DNA from: a virus
DNA length: 32,386 nt
Reading direction: 5' to 3' (one strand)
Virus record (IMG/VR): IMGVR_UViG_3300017967_000106
Location: 1-32,386 of that record
Shown: piece by piece, positions 17,135 to 23,067 of the stretch
Position numbering within the stretch: position 1 is the first letter of the stretch
Layout: each line of letters opens with the position of its first letter
Translations under genes and position numbers: made by a program
The notes under the pieces: generated by a model
Databases searched by the model: none
What the model was told of the DNA's origin: nothing
Seen by the model: only the letters and a program-made list of their open reading frames with translations

Positions 17135-17563
17135 TTATTTTAAAGTTTTTTTCCAATTATTATAATACTTTTTAAATAGGTCCCATGCGAGTTTTTCACT
17201 CGGTAAATTTTGCCAAAATTTTGAACAATGCATAAGCTTACAACCTTTCACCTCGCCTATCCCGAAAATAGCGTGAACCAATTCATGTAAGATAATTTGC
17301 TCAAACATATTTCGCCTTTGAACACTTTTGCTAAATGCATAAAGGTCGACGTGGACAACGTTTTGGCCAGTGTATGCGTAGGCCGTGGCATTGCTACATT
17401 CAATTATTCTAATTTCAACACGTGGTATATTAAATCCCGAGCTTTTTACCTTATATATTACATTCATAACTTCGCGACGTAATTTATAAGTATCTTTATT
17501 CATACTGAGAATTTTTGCTCCATGCGCGGGTTTGTTTTTTAGTATTTGTGTATAATTGATCAT
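17135..17563 (-). CDS. SprT-like zinc metalloprotein
   Basis: This 142-residue protein carries HELVHAIFG (H93, E94, H97) and a downstream H112 in KLMHCSKFW, matching the HExxH...H zinc site of the SprT/Spartan-like family. The N-terminal half has the beta strands expected before the site. SprT-like proteins are putative proteases, and the Spartan branch degrades proteins crosslinked to DNA; phage copies are of uncertain function. It could help clear bound proteins from DNA or act in lysis. It has its own upstream promoter (17632-17600). Confidence 0.83.
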   Translation of the reverse strand: MINYTQILKNKPAHGAKILSMNKDTYKLRREVMNVIYKVKSSGFNIPRVEIRIIECSNATAYAYTGQNVVHVDLYAFSKSVQRRNMFEQIILHELVHAIFGIGEVKGCKLMHCSKFWQNLPSEKLAWDLFKKYYNNWKKTLK

Positions 17564-17599
17564 AATTTTTTATTTGTTTATTTGTCAATGTTGACAATA

Positions 17600-17632
17600 C
17601 AAAGATAAGCGCAAATAATCCATATATCCAAA
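17600..17632 (-). promoter_or_regulatory. Bacteroidota-type promoter for the SprT-like gene
   Basis: On the minus strand TTTG (17632-17629), a 21-base spacer and TATCTTTG (17607-17600) match the -33/-7 pattern. The gene starts 36 bases downstream. A short dyad (GTCAA/TTGAC) lies between the -7 box and the start codon and could be an operator. Confidence 0.75.
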
Positions 17633-17985
17633 TTTTTTCCCAAATTTTAACATATAAAATTTTTTGTAATATGTAAAGATCTATGATCCAGGACGGTACA
17701 CATATGAAAAACTTTAATTTGTTTCTAAGGGACGATCTCGGGGTTCATGGTGTGGTAGTACCAAAAATAGGTGAAATGCTCTGAGAGAGGCTTAAAATGG
17801 CCTTAAAACGGACGCAAAATAAAGTTTGCAAAAAGCTTGCTTTATTCAATTATTTGTGTAAGCTTTGCCAGGTGATGAAGACAGAAAAAAACATATTATA
17901 AAAAAATGTAATATGTATCATATAACAAAAATATTTAATATGTAATAATCCAAATAACATATTACAAATTATCATTATATGTACT
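17633..17985. promoter_or_regulatory. Gene-free control region with clustered TGTAATATGT words
   Basis: I see no convincing gene here. TGTAATATGT occurs exactly at 17665-17674 and 17907-17916 and, inverted, at 17957-17966, with near copies at 17891-17900 and 17935-17944. This repeated word in an AT-rich tract suggests binding sites for one protein. The region also contains the inverted 29-base element at 17785-17813. It merges into the palindrome array at 17986. Confidence 0.5.
17785..17813 (-). repeat. 29-base element, inverted copy of 31179-31207
   Basis: Read on the minus strand, the element is TCC-n-TTTTAA-n-GCCATTTTAAGCCTCTCT. It matches the plus-strand sequence at 31179-31207 at all but two of 29 bases. 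Inside it the word CCnTTTTAAG is repeated at an 11-base step. Both copies are non-coding and face inward around the early region. Confidence 0.75.
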
Positions 17986-18079
17986 TAGTGTATATTTGAC
18001 ACTATCTACTTAGTGTAGATTGGACACTATGTACTTAGTGTAGATTGGACACTATGTACTTAGTGTCAATGTGACACTA
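17986..18079. repeat. Four palindromic sites at 25-base period (iteron/operator array)
   Basis: TAGTGT-N7-ACACTA occurs at 17986-18004, 18011-18029, 18036-18054 and 18061-18079. The starts are exactly 25 bases apart and the spacers differ (atatttg, agattgg, agattgg, caatgtg). Conserved arms with variable centres and fixed period are typical of cooperative protein binding at an origin, partition site or operator. A fifth copy lies at 13243-13261. The protein that binds them is not identified. Confidence 0.85.
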
Positions 18080-18082
18080 TCT

Positions 18083-18107
18083 GGGGATGGGCCGGGCCGG
18101 GCCGGGG
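18083..18107 (+). other. G-quadruplex-forming motif
   Basis: Five runs of three or four G separated by 2-base loops (AT, CC, CC, CC) occupy 18083-18107, satisfying the common G3-N1-7 quadruplex rule on the plus strand. The GGCC units could instead fold into short hairpins. It is striking in such an AT-rich genome and lies between two repeat arrays. Confidence 0.7.
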
Positions 18108-18130
18108 CTGGAATGTATCAAAAATGGAGG

Positions 18131-18193
18131 TCCCATTGGGCAAAGCTCCCATTGGGCAAAGCTCCCATTGGGCAAAGCTCCCATTGGGCAAAA
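18131..18193. repeat. Four 16-base direct repeats (TCCCATTGGGCAAAGC)
   Basis: Three full units start at 18131, 18147 and 18163, and a fourth at 18179 runs to about 18193, touching the stop codon of the minus-strand gene at 18194. Each unit holds a small CCCA/TGGG dyad. There are no unique spacers, so this is not a CRISPR array. The GGGCAAAG core is also found four times in the 23428-23487 coding repeat. Confidence 0.9.
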
Positions 18194-18427
18194 TTACAGC
18201 TTTCCACCGAGCAGTTGGTCGTAGATCTTCTCCTGGATTTTCGGGGCGATGATTTGGTAGATGAGGAAGATCGTGTCTTGATCGTAATCGCTGTTGGAAG
18301 CTCTTGCTCCATTCCATGAATCTCCTGACGCATATCCGTAGACACCTGCGAAGTCGTCATCTGTGAGATTTAGGTGACGTTTCATCATGTCGTAGCCTCG
18401 GTTCCTCTTACGCCTCTTCTTGGCCAT
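18194..18427 (-). CDS. Small hypothetical protein, basic N-terminus
   Basis: This 77-residue protein begins MAKKRRKRNRGYDMMKRH, a basic stretch that could contact nucleic acid, followed by an acidic/neutral region and a helical C-terminus (DTIFLIYQIIAPKIQEKIYD). It overlaps the preceding minus-strand gene by 20 bases and ends against the 16-base repeat array. No family is recognised. As the gene nearest the palindromes and quadruplex motif it is a candidate DNA-binding partner, which is an inference from place and charge. Confidence 0.72.
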   Translation of the reverse strand: MAKKRRKRNRGYDMMKRHLNLTDDDFAGVYGYASGDSWNGARASNSDYDQDTIFLIYQIIAPKIQEKIYDQLLGGKL

Positions 18428-18635
18428 TACTATCTAAATTAAACTGTTTGGAAAGGTCAGAATCCAGTGCCATGACCATTATTTCGTAGCTCTTTCCCTT
18501 TGGACTGTTGTAGGTTCCAATATTTTGGATAAGCTCATCGAGGTCTGTGGATCCTTTGTGCATTGCATTGAGTTGTTGATCGATAGCATCGAGGAACTCC
18601 AACATCATAGCATTTATTATTTCACTTTTTTTCAT
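18408..18635 (-). CDS. Small hypothetical protein
   Basis: This 75-residue, mostly helical acidic protein begins MKKSEIINAMMLEFLDAIDQ, with no recognised family. It is the first gene of a short minus-strand pair reading away from the A-rich divergent region and is coupled to the next gene by a 20-base overlap. Its leader is AT-only, without a clear Shine-Dalgarno site. Confidence 0.75.
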   Translation of the reverse strand: MKKSEIINAMMLEFLDAIDQQLNAMHKGSTDLDELIQNIGTYNSPKGKSYEIMVMALDSDLSKQFNLDSNGQEEA

Positions 18636-18774
<139 letters not shown>

Positions 18775-18789
18775 TACCATCATTGGGTA

Positions 18790-18820
18790 TTGCGTAGCAT
18801 TAAAATTACCCTTATGTTTG
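18790..18820 (+). promoter_or_regulatory. Early promoter, copy 1 of 3
   Basis: TTG (18790-18792), a 20-base spacer and TATGTTTG (18813-18820) fit the Bacteroidota -33/-7 consensus. The surrounding sequence (ACCAT...TTGGGTATTGCGTAG, then AAATTACCCTTA before and GAAGTATTAA after) is shared with copies at 19285 and 20244. GGGTA and TACCC form an inverted repeat within it. The gene start is 65 bases downstream, and an A-tract lies directly upstream. Confidence 0.85.
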
Positions 18821-18885
18821 AAGTATTAAGCAGAAAAAAATAAAAATAAGGGCGTAATAATTAACACATTAAAAAAAATACTATT

Positions 18886-19179
18886 ATGAAAAACTTCACT
18901 AAAAAAGAAATAACTTTTATTACTACATTAGTCAAAATGATCGACTCAGACATAGACGTTTTATGTTATGGTAATAAGATATATTTGAATTCAGTATGCT
19001 TCTCTGAAAGGATATATTTTATATTAAAACAAATAAACGATGGTAAATTAGTTAAACCATTTTATACATATTTAATATCTTTCGACATTGCAAATAAGTA
19101 TGCTCCTGAACCAATAAAAAATAGGCGTTGTCACTTAGACGATAAAGAGGATACTATAGTATATTTATTAAAATCATAA
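18886..19179 (+). CDS. Hypothetical early protein
   Basis: This 97-residue protein begins MKNFTKKEITFITTLVKMID, with no recognised domain, signal peptide or membrane helix. It is the first plus-strand gene after the divergent region, with promoter copy 1 upstream and an AT-rich leader. It is probably expressed immediately after infection, and such genes often modify the host. That role is inferred from position only. Confidence 0.78.
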   Translation: MKNFTKKEITFITTLVKMIDSDIDVLCYGNKIYLNSVCFSERIYFILKQINDGKLVKPFYTYLISFDIANKYAPEPIKNRRCHLDDKEDTIVYLLKS

Positions 19180-19180
19180 A

Positions 19181-19215
19181 ACCTATCCCAAAAACCGATT
19201 TATTTTTATATCAGC
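19181..19215 (+). repeat. Promoter-like element shared with the minus strand at 16771-16800
   Basis: ATAAAACCTATCCCAAAAAC followed by CGATTTATTTTTATATC is nearly identical to the minus-strand sequence upstream of the membrane peptide gene at 16736. It also resembles the 17103-17134 promoter (TCCCAGAAACCGAT then TATATTTGAATC). Here the -7-like box is imperfect. It lies just after the stop of the first early gene. Confidence 0.6.
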
Positions 19216-19284
19216 AAAAAACAACAAAGGCAATTTTACCACACATTAAAAAAATAAATATATGATAATTACCACTTTTGGGTA

Positions 19285-19315
19285 TTGCGTAGTATTGTGG
19301 GCCGTTGTATATTTG
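19285..19315 (+). promoter_or_regulatory. Early promoter, copy 2 of 3
   Basis: TTG (19285-19287), a 20-base spacer and TATATTTG (19308-19315) match the Bacteroidota consensus. The upstream TTTTGGGTATTGCGTAGTATTG matches copies 1 and 3, but the spacer lacks the TACCC half present in the others, so this copy may escape control acting through that dyad. The gene starts 36 bases downstream. Confidence 0.85.
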
Positions 19316-19350
19316 AATTATAATTGATTAACAACTAAAAACAAACAGAC

Positions 19351-19551
19351 ATGAAAGAATTAAAAAAAACACAGAGAACGCTACTGTTAGAACTATTACA
19401 AGAAGAAATTAGGATGATAGATAAGTGGAGGTTTCTTCTCGATGAAGCACAAGAAGATATGGTTGATTATTATGAGATTAAGTTACACATATCAGAGAAA
19501 AATAAGGATATAATTATAGAAATGCTGGAAAGCAATTCTATTGACAACTAA
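19351..19551 (+). CDS. Small helical hypothetical protein
   Basis: This 66-residue protein is nearly all helical and acidic (MKELKKTQRTLLLELLQEEI...), possibly a short coiled coil. No family is recognised. Its leader AACTAAAAACAAACAGACATG is repeated almost base for base before the next gene. Confidence 0.72.
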   Translation: MKELKKTQRTLLLELLQEEIRMIDKWRFLLDEAQEDMVDYYEIKLHISEKNKDIIIEMLESNSIDN

Positions 19552-19563
19552 AAACAAACAGAC

Positions 19564-19779
19564 ATGAAAGAAAATAGATTTGAAATAATAGAAGACAAAA
19601 GCACATTGTCGTTTATTTTAAGACAAACAGACGACACTTTTGTTACGGAATATCACATTTTTTGTTCCCGTGAAACAGAATGGGAAGAAATGCAATATAA
19701 TAGCCAAGAGGACTGGACAAGTTATATACGAACAGAAGAAGTTAAAGTAGTGACATTTTTAAATGAGAAAAAATTTTGA
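19564..19779 (+). CDS. Small hypothetical protein
   Basis: This 71-residue protein is rich in beta-prone and aromatic residues, beginning MKENRFEIIEDKSTLSF. It starts 12 bases after the previous stop behind the duplicated leader, so the two form an operon ended by the terminator at 19831. No family is recognised. Confidence 0.75.
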   Translation: MKENRFEIIEDKSTLSFILRQTDDTFVTEYHIFCSRETEWEEMQYNSQEDWTSYIRTEEVKVVTFLNEKKF

Positions 19780-19830
19780 TTGATATTAGTTTTTTTTTGT
19801 TTGTTAGGTTCCCGTTAGAGGGGGGAAATT

Positions 19831-19860
19831 GAGCTGCATAAAGATGTGGCTCTTTTTTTT
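19831..19860 (+). terminator. Intrinsic terminator of the first early operon
   Basis: GAGCTGCAT pairs with ATGTGGCTC (two G-T pairs) around AAAG and is followed by an unbroken T8 run. It ends transcription of the genes at 19351-19779 and isolates the following RNA-like region. Confidence 0.85.
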
Positions 19861-19885
19861 GTTTTCTTGGGAACTATTTTTTTCC

Positions 19886-20200
19886 TACATTTGTATATGT
19901 GTTACAGAGTTTTTCACAGCACTCTATAAAAAGCGATGTCCGTAGCGGTCAGGACAATGTTAAATAATGCAATAATCCGCAGTGGTGTTTAATAGTGAAG
20001 CTTAAACAGAGGGAGCAATGTCTTCGAAGGTGACAACTCTCGACTATCAAGTTAATCTTTTTTTTCATAAAGCTTGCTGTGGTAATGCACCTATCAGAGT
20101 TGACACTTGGCTGATAGATTAAACAACGAGACCCTTCCTTGATTGAAGAGTCCATATCCTGAACTTGATAGGATATAGACCTTCGCTTATCTTCCTGGAT
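19886..20200 (+). ncRNA. Candidate structured non-coding RNA
   Basis: This segment lies between a terminator (19831-19860) and promoter copy 3, with no convincing gene. TACATTTG at 19886-19893 matches the -7 box, although the -33 box is weak. Stems with perfect or nearly perfect arms follow: 19937-19941/19952-19956 (TGTCC/GGACA), 19986-19992/20002-20008 (TGTTTAA/TTAAACA), 20091-20097/20111-20117 (CTATCAG/CTGATAG), 20130-20137/20145-20152 (one mismatch) and 20154-20160/20170-20176 (ATATCCT/AGGATAT). This density of stems is unusual for spacer DNA. A T8 run at 20058-20065 may end a shorter form. I cannot assign an RNA family. Confidence 0.5.
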
Positions 20201-20243
20201 CATATTATAAAAAAAAATATGTGAAAAATACCATTCTTGGGTA

Positions 20244-20274
20244 TTGCACAGTATTGAAATTACCCTTAGATTTG
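20244..20274 (+). promoter_or_regulatory. Early promoter, copy 3 of 3
   Basis: TTG (20244-20246), a 20-base spacer and TAGATTTG (20267-20274) fit the -33/-7 consensus, with the same flanks as copy 1 including GGGTA/TACCC and GAAGTATTAA. It drives the long plus-strand run of genes beginning at 20304. Confidence 0.85.
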
Positions 20275-20303
20275 AAGTATTAAACAATTAAAAACTTAAT
20301 AAC

Positions 20304-20504
20304 ATGAAAAATAAAAACAACAAGATTCAAACTTACCGTATGGAAAAGTGGTCAGAAGATAGATTAGTATCAACTTTTGAGGAAAAAACAAATATGAATT
20401 GGGAAGAGTGGAAATACAGAAAGGCAATTAAGCAATGCGGAGGTTTTAGAGGTGAATTGATGAGAGTGTATATAGATGACGTTGAGCAATTCGGAAATTG
20501 GTAA
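20304..20504 (+). CDS. Small hypothetical protein
   Basis: This 66-residue basic-then-acidic protein contains NWEEWKYRKAIKQCGGFRGE. It is the first gene behind promoter copy 3. The leader (AAAACTTAATAACATG) recurs before the next gene. No family is recognised. Confidence 0.72.
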   Translation: MKNKNNKIQTYRMEKWSEDRLVSTFEEKTNMNWEEWKYRKAIKQCGGFRGELMRVYIDDVEQFGNW

Positions 20505-20546
20505 AAAAAAAAATAATATTAAACAACATTAAAAAAACTTAATAAC

Positions 20547-20816
20547 ATGAGAAAATCATTTCAAAAATTTATCAACGAAAAAACAATCATGAGCGCTCAA
20601 CAGTATTACGAAAAGTACGGCGCAGATTTTGCAGATGAGGGAGAGTTCGCTTGGGTTTATGAAGATGGCTTAAATATAAGCATCAATAAAGATGGTGGAT
20701 TTTATTTGGTATTAGATAGGTCTTGCTACACCAATGACAATTGCAATTTAGAAGACCTTGAAAAAATACTTTATGACTATGCGTGCAATAACGTTTGGGA
20801 AAGTCCTGAAGATTGA
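20547..20816 (+). CDS. Small acidic hypothetical protein
   Basis: This 89-residue acidic protein starts MRKSFQKFINEKTIMSAQQY, and its C-terminal half (NLEDLEKILYDYACNNVWES) looks helical. No family is recognised. It has the same AACTTAATAACATG leader as the preceding gene, so it is probably co-transcribed with it. Confidence 0.75.
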   Translation: MRKSFQKFINEKTIMSAQQYYEKYGADFADEGEFAWVYEDGLNISINKDGGFYLVLDRSCYTNDNCNLEDLEKILYDYACNNVWESPED

Positions 20817-20885
20817 GCAACATTTATTGCTTAGAATGCAAGATTACTTCTATCAGCTATTAACTAATTAAAAAAACATAAAAAA

Positions 20886-21224
20886 ATGAAAAAGAAAATT
20901 AATTTTGAAGACATTACATTGAGAAAGCAAATATCATCACGAGGTGGAGGCATTGAGATAGCTTTGGATTCATTTGGATTCTTTAACGAAAAAATGGCTG
21001 CATACCAGAACTACCTCGGAGGTGGCATTCTTGGACGCATCTGCGTGAATGATACAGTCAGGGCATACAATGATGGCGAGGACATCTCTGATCACGACAA
21101 CCAAGCTCTTGATCAAATAGGAGAACAACTGATGCGGTACTTTCATGAGTTGACCAATCCTGATTCAGAATGGGAAGGAATGACTTTTGACGAGAATCAA
21201 AATCTGCCTATATCAGGATTTTAA
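20886..21224 (+). CDS. Hypothetical protein
   Basis: This 112-residue protein has a central Gly-rich segment (YLGGGILGRICVND near 43-56) and an acidic C-terminal half. It has no signal, membrane segment or recognised family. The base composition is slightly richer in GC than the genes just upstream. The A-rich leader ends AAAAAAATG, typical of this genome. Confidence 0.78.
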   Translation: MKKKINFEDITLRKQISSRGGGIEIALDSFGFFNEKMAAYQNYLGGGILGRICVNDTVRAYNDGEDISDHDNQALDQIGEQLMRYFHELTNPDSEWEGMTFDENQNLPISGF

Positions 21225-21304
21225 AAAAAAACTAAAATAGATTTGCATATATAAAAAAGTATTTGTAGATTGCATTATATTATAAAATTAAAACATTAAA
21301 AACT

Positions 21305-21652
21305 ATGGAAACAATTATTGTAAATTCTTCAGAACTTTCACTCCTTGCAGAGGCAAGAGAGATCATCAGTTGCTCAAATGGGTCAATTAAACTGGACCAT
21401 GCGTTCAAGTTGGCCAAAACACGTGACACCCTATTGGGCAAACTGCGCTCAGGCATAGCCTACTTCCAATTCATTAAAAGAGACGGAAGCATTCGCAATG
21501 CAATCGGCACGTTGAATCCTCGGAATTACGAGTACGAATTCAAGACGGAATCCGCCCCAAATGAGAATCCTTTGATTATCAAGTATTGGGACATTGAAAA
21601 GAAGGGATGGAGATCGGTTAAAGTTGAAACAATTCAATCTATAGCACTATGA
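21305..21652 (+). CDS. DUF2693/WYL_2-type SH3-barrel protein
   Basis: This 115-residue protein has the pattern IAYFQFIKRDGSIRNAIGTLN near 51-71 and a later IIKYWDIEKKGWRSVKVETI near 91-110. These fit the DUF2693 (WYL_2) family of Sm/SH3-like barrels found in Bacteroidota phages and mobile elements. The family is thought to bind nucleic acid or regulate; no activity is established here. Its stop overlaps the start of the next small gene as ATGA. Confidence 0.8.
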   Translation: METIIVNSSELSLLAEAREIISCSNGSIKLDHAFKLAKTRDTLLGKLRSGIAYFQFIKRDGSIRNAIGTLNPRNYEYEFKTESAPNENPLIIKYWDIEKKGWRSVKVETIQSIAL

Positions 21653-21738
21653 TGGCTAAGAAGTATTTATATCTCCTCTTGGAGGCCACATTATTTATCG
21701 CAGCACTATATATGGTAGCGATGTTATTATTAAACTAA
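21649..21738 (+). CDS. 29-residue membrane peptide
   Basis: ATG at 21649 overlaps the previous stop in an ATGA arrangement and opens MMAKKYLYLLLEATLFIAAL, continuing hydrophobic to the end. One membrane helix with a KK N-terminus is predicted. The stop-start overlap supports coupling and a real gene; a second ATG at 21652 is an alternative start. Function unknown. Confidence 0.62.
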   Translation: MMAKKYLYLLLEATLFIAALYMVAMLLLN

Positions 21739-21749
21739 AATAAAAAAAC

Positions 21750-22055
21750 ATGACACACACAACAATTGATATCAACAGTCTTCCCGCATTGGAAATCGTT
21801 TCAATCGGAATGAGATTAAAAAATGTAAGCTATTCTGCTTACTCGGACAAATTCACATTTGCCTTAAATGACGGCAAAAAGTATGAAATAATGGCTCGGA
21901 TAGTAGCTGAGGACATTCATGCGATCACCGAGGTAGAAAAAGAAGGTCTGACGGTTACAGACACCTTAAATGTCCTAAAAAGAAACCCTCAGCATCTTCG
22001 TAATTCACCAACTATGGCAGCCATGGTTATTCTAAATCAGGAGGGCCATGAGTAA
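21750..22055 (+). CDS. Hypothetical protein
   Basis: This 101-residue protein has a beta-rich first half (YSAYSDKFTFALNDGKKYEI) and a helical C-terminus. No family is recognised. It overlaps the next gene by 8 bases, so the pair is probably translated together. Confidence 0.75.
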   Translation: MTHTTIDINSLPALEIVSIGMRLKNVSYSAYSDKFTFALNDGKKYEIMARIVAEDIHAITEVEKEGLTVTDTLNVLKRNPQHLRNSPTMAAMVILNQEGHE

Positions 22056-22320
22056 GCTGAGACAGAAGCTATTAAGGGAGGAGCGGAGAGAGAAAATTAT
22101 TAATCTCGCTCTGGGCAAAATTGAAGGACACCCCGACTTTAAGCTTGAGGTCACTAAGAACTCCCTGAAGCTACGTTTTCGTGGCTTCGGGAAGCTTACC
22201 TCTCTGAGCAAAATATCTGCGCTCTACGAGGACATAAAAGAGGATTTCGAGGCTTATATGACTGCTGAATTTGATGCAGAGGAGTCTTTCCCAATTATTT
22301 ACCTTATCGAAAAAAAATAA
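22048..22320 (+). CDS. Small basic hypothetical protein
   Basis: This 90-residue protein has a strongly basic N-terminal helix (MSKLRQKLLREERREKIINL) and a basic beta segment (NSLKLRFRGFGKL), then an acidic C-terminus. The charge suggests nucleic-acid contact, but no family is recognised. The start is fixed by its overlap with the preceding gene. Confidence 0.75.
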   Translation: MSKLRQKLLREERREKIINLALGKIEGHPDFKLEVTKNSLKLRFRGFGKLTSLSKISALYEDIKEDFEAYMTAEFDAEESFPIIYLIEKK

Positions 22321-22325
22321 CAGAC

Positions 22326-22634
22326 ATGGAATCAATAAATGTAGGCGGAAAAAAGATAGTTGGCAGGTTTATCAGACACACCAACAGAATGTTATTCCAG
22401 GCGGATGATGGCCAATGGTGGTTCGGGAAAAATCTTCGGGTTGATTCAACAGGCGAACCAAAGCATATAATCTTCAAGAAAGGCGACATGAAGGTCAGGA
22501 AGGAACCCAAAATCTTTTTAGAAGATGAAGGATGGTATAATACTGTCACCAATGATGCGACTCCGACACAAATAAGTAGAAAGTACGGAACTAAAAAAAA
22601 TTACGAAAAAAGATTTAAAAAGTTTTTTATTTAA
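22326..22634 (+). CDS. Hypothetical protein, paralogue of the next gene
   Basis: This 102-residue basic protein is clearly related to the following gene. Both have a G-[RQ]-FI-x-x-T...LF...DG-x-x-WFG strand-rich N-half, DST-x-EP, a DM-x-VR segment and PKI-x-LEDE, then a divergent C-terminus. The aromatic, beta-rich N-half could be a small nucleic-acid-binding fold. It starts 5 bases after the preceding stop behind AACAGAC, the same leader motif as at 19351. Confidence 0.78.
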   Translation: MESINVGGKKIVGRFIRHTNRMLFQADDGQWWFGKNLRVDSTGEPKHIIFKKGDMKVRKEPKIFLEDEGWYNTVTNDATPTQISRKYGTKKNYEKRFKKFFI

Positions 22635-22667
22635 AAAAAAATAATTAATTTTAAAAAAAATAAAAAA

Positions 22668-23027
22668 ATGAAATTAATAAAATTAGATAAAACACATCTT
22701 TACAACAAGAAGACTAAGACTGCCATCAACGGCCAATTCATAAAGAATACAGACGAATTGTTATTTAAAGATGAGAATGGAGAATATTGGTTTGGCAATC
22801 CCAGTGGATATGATAGCACTAATGAGCCTATATACATATATTTTGAAAAAAGAGATATGGTAGTCAGGGACAAGAAACCTAAGATCTATTTGGAAGATGA
22901 GGCGTTTTTCTCATCGCTAACAATGAGCGATTATAATAGCAAATACAAAAGTGTTAACAGGACACTGCAGGGCATTTGGGGTTCTAAAGAAAATTATCTT
23001 AATCGCAAAAATCCAAGTATTATTTAA
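22668..23027 (+). CDS. Hypothetical protein, paralogue of the previous gene
   Basis: This 119-residue protein aligns with the preceding one from GQFIKNTDELLFKDENGEYW onward, including DSTNEP and PKIYLEDEAFF. It has a longer N-terminus and a different C-terminus. Tandem duplication followed by divergence is the simplest reading. Both lie just upstream of the recombination genes. Function unknown. Confidence 0.78.
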   Translation: MKLIKLDKTHLYNKKTKTAINGQFIKNTDELLFKDENGEYWFGNPSGYDSTNEPIYIYFEKRDMVVRDKKPKIYLEDEAFFSSLTMSDYNSKYKSVNRTLQGIWGSKENYLNRKNPSII

Positions 23028-23067
23028 ATTTATTTATTTTATAATTATTTTTACAAAAAATTAAAAT

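Noticed and set aside
17705-17785. 26-codon plus-strand frame (MKNFNLFLRD...)
   Set aside because: It lies in the control region, lacks a characteristic leader or partner gene, and is too short to separate from chance.
17986-18193. CRISPR array
   Set aside because: The repeats are palindromic sites with very short spacers or direct tandem units without unique spacers, and no cas genes are present.
18071-18360. Open frames across the 16-base repeats on both strands
   Set aside because: Their length comes from repeats without stops; amino-acid content is repeat-driven and they are antisense to or overlap better-supported genes.
19262-19327. 21-codon hydrophobic frame over promoter copy 2
   Set aside because: The equivalent reading frame is not conserved in promoter copies 1 and 3, so conservation there is of DNA rather than protein.
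19940-20180. Group I intron, from CCGCAG, GACTATC and GATATAGAC strings in the right order
   Set aside because: I could not form consistent P3 and P7 helices, the last string is inside another stem, and no split gene flanks the region.
19949-20287. 112-codon minus-strand frame
   Set aside because: It is opposite to all neighbouring genes, covers the structured region and promoter copy 3, and has a Cys/His/Ser-rich composition typical of a chance frame.
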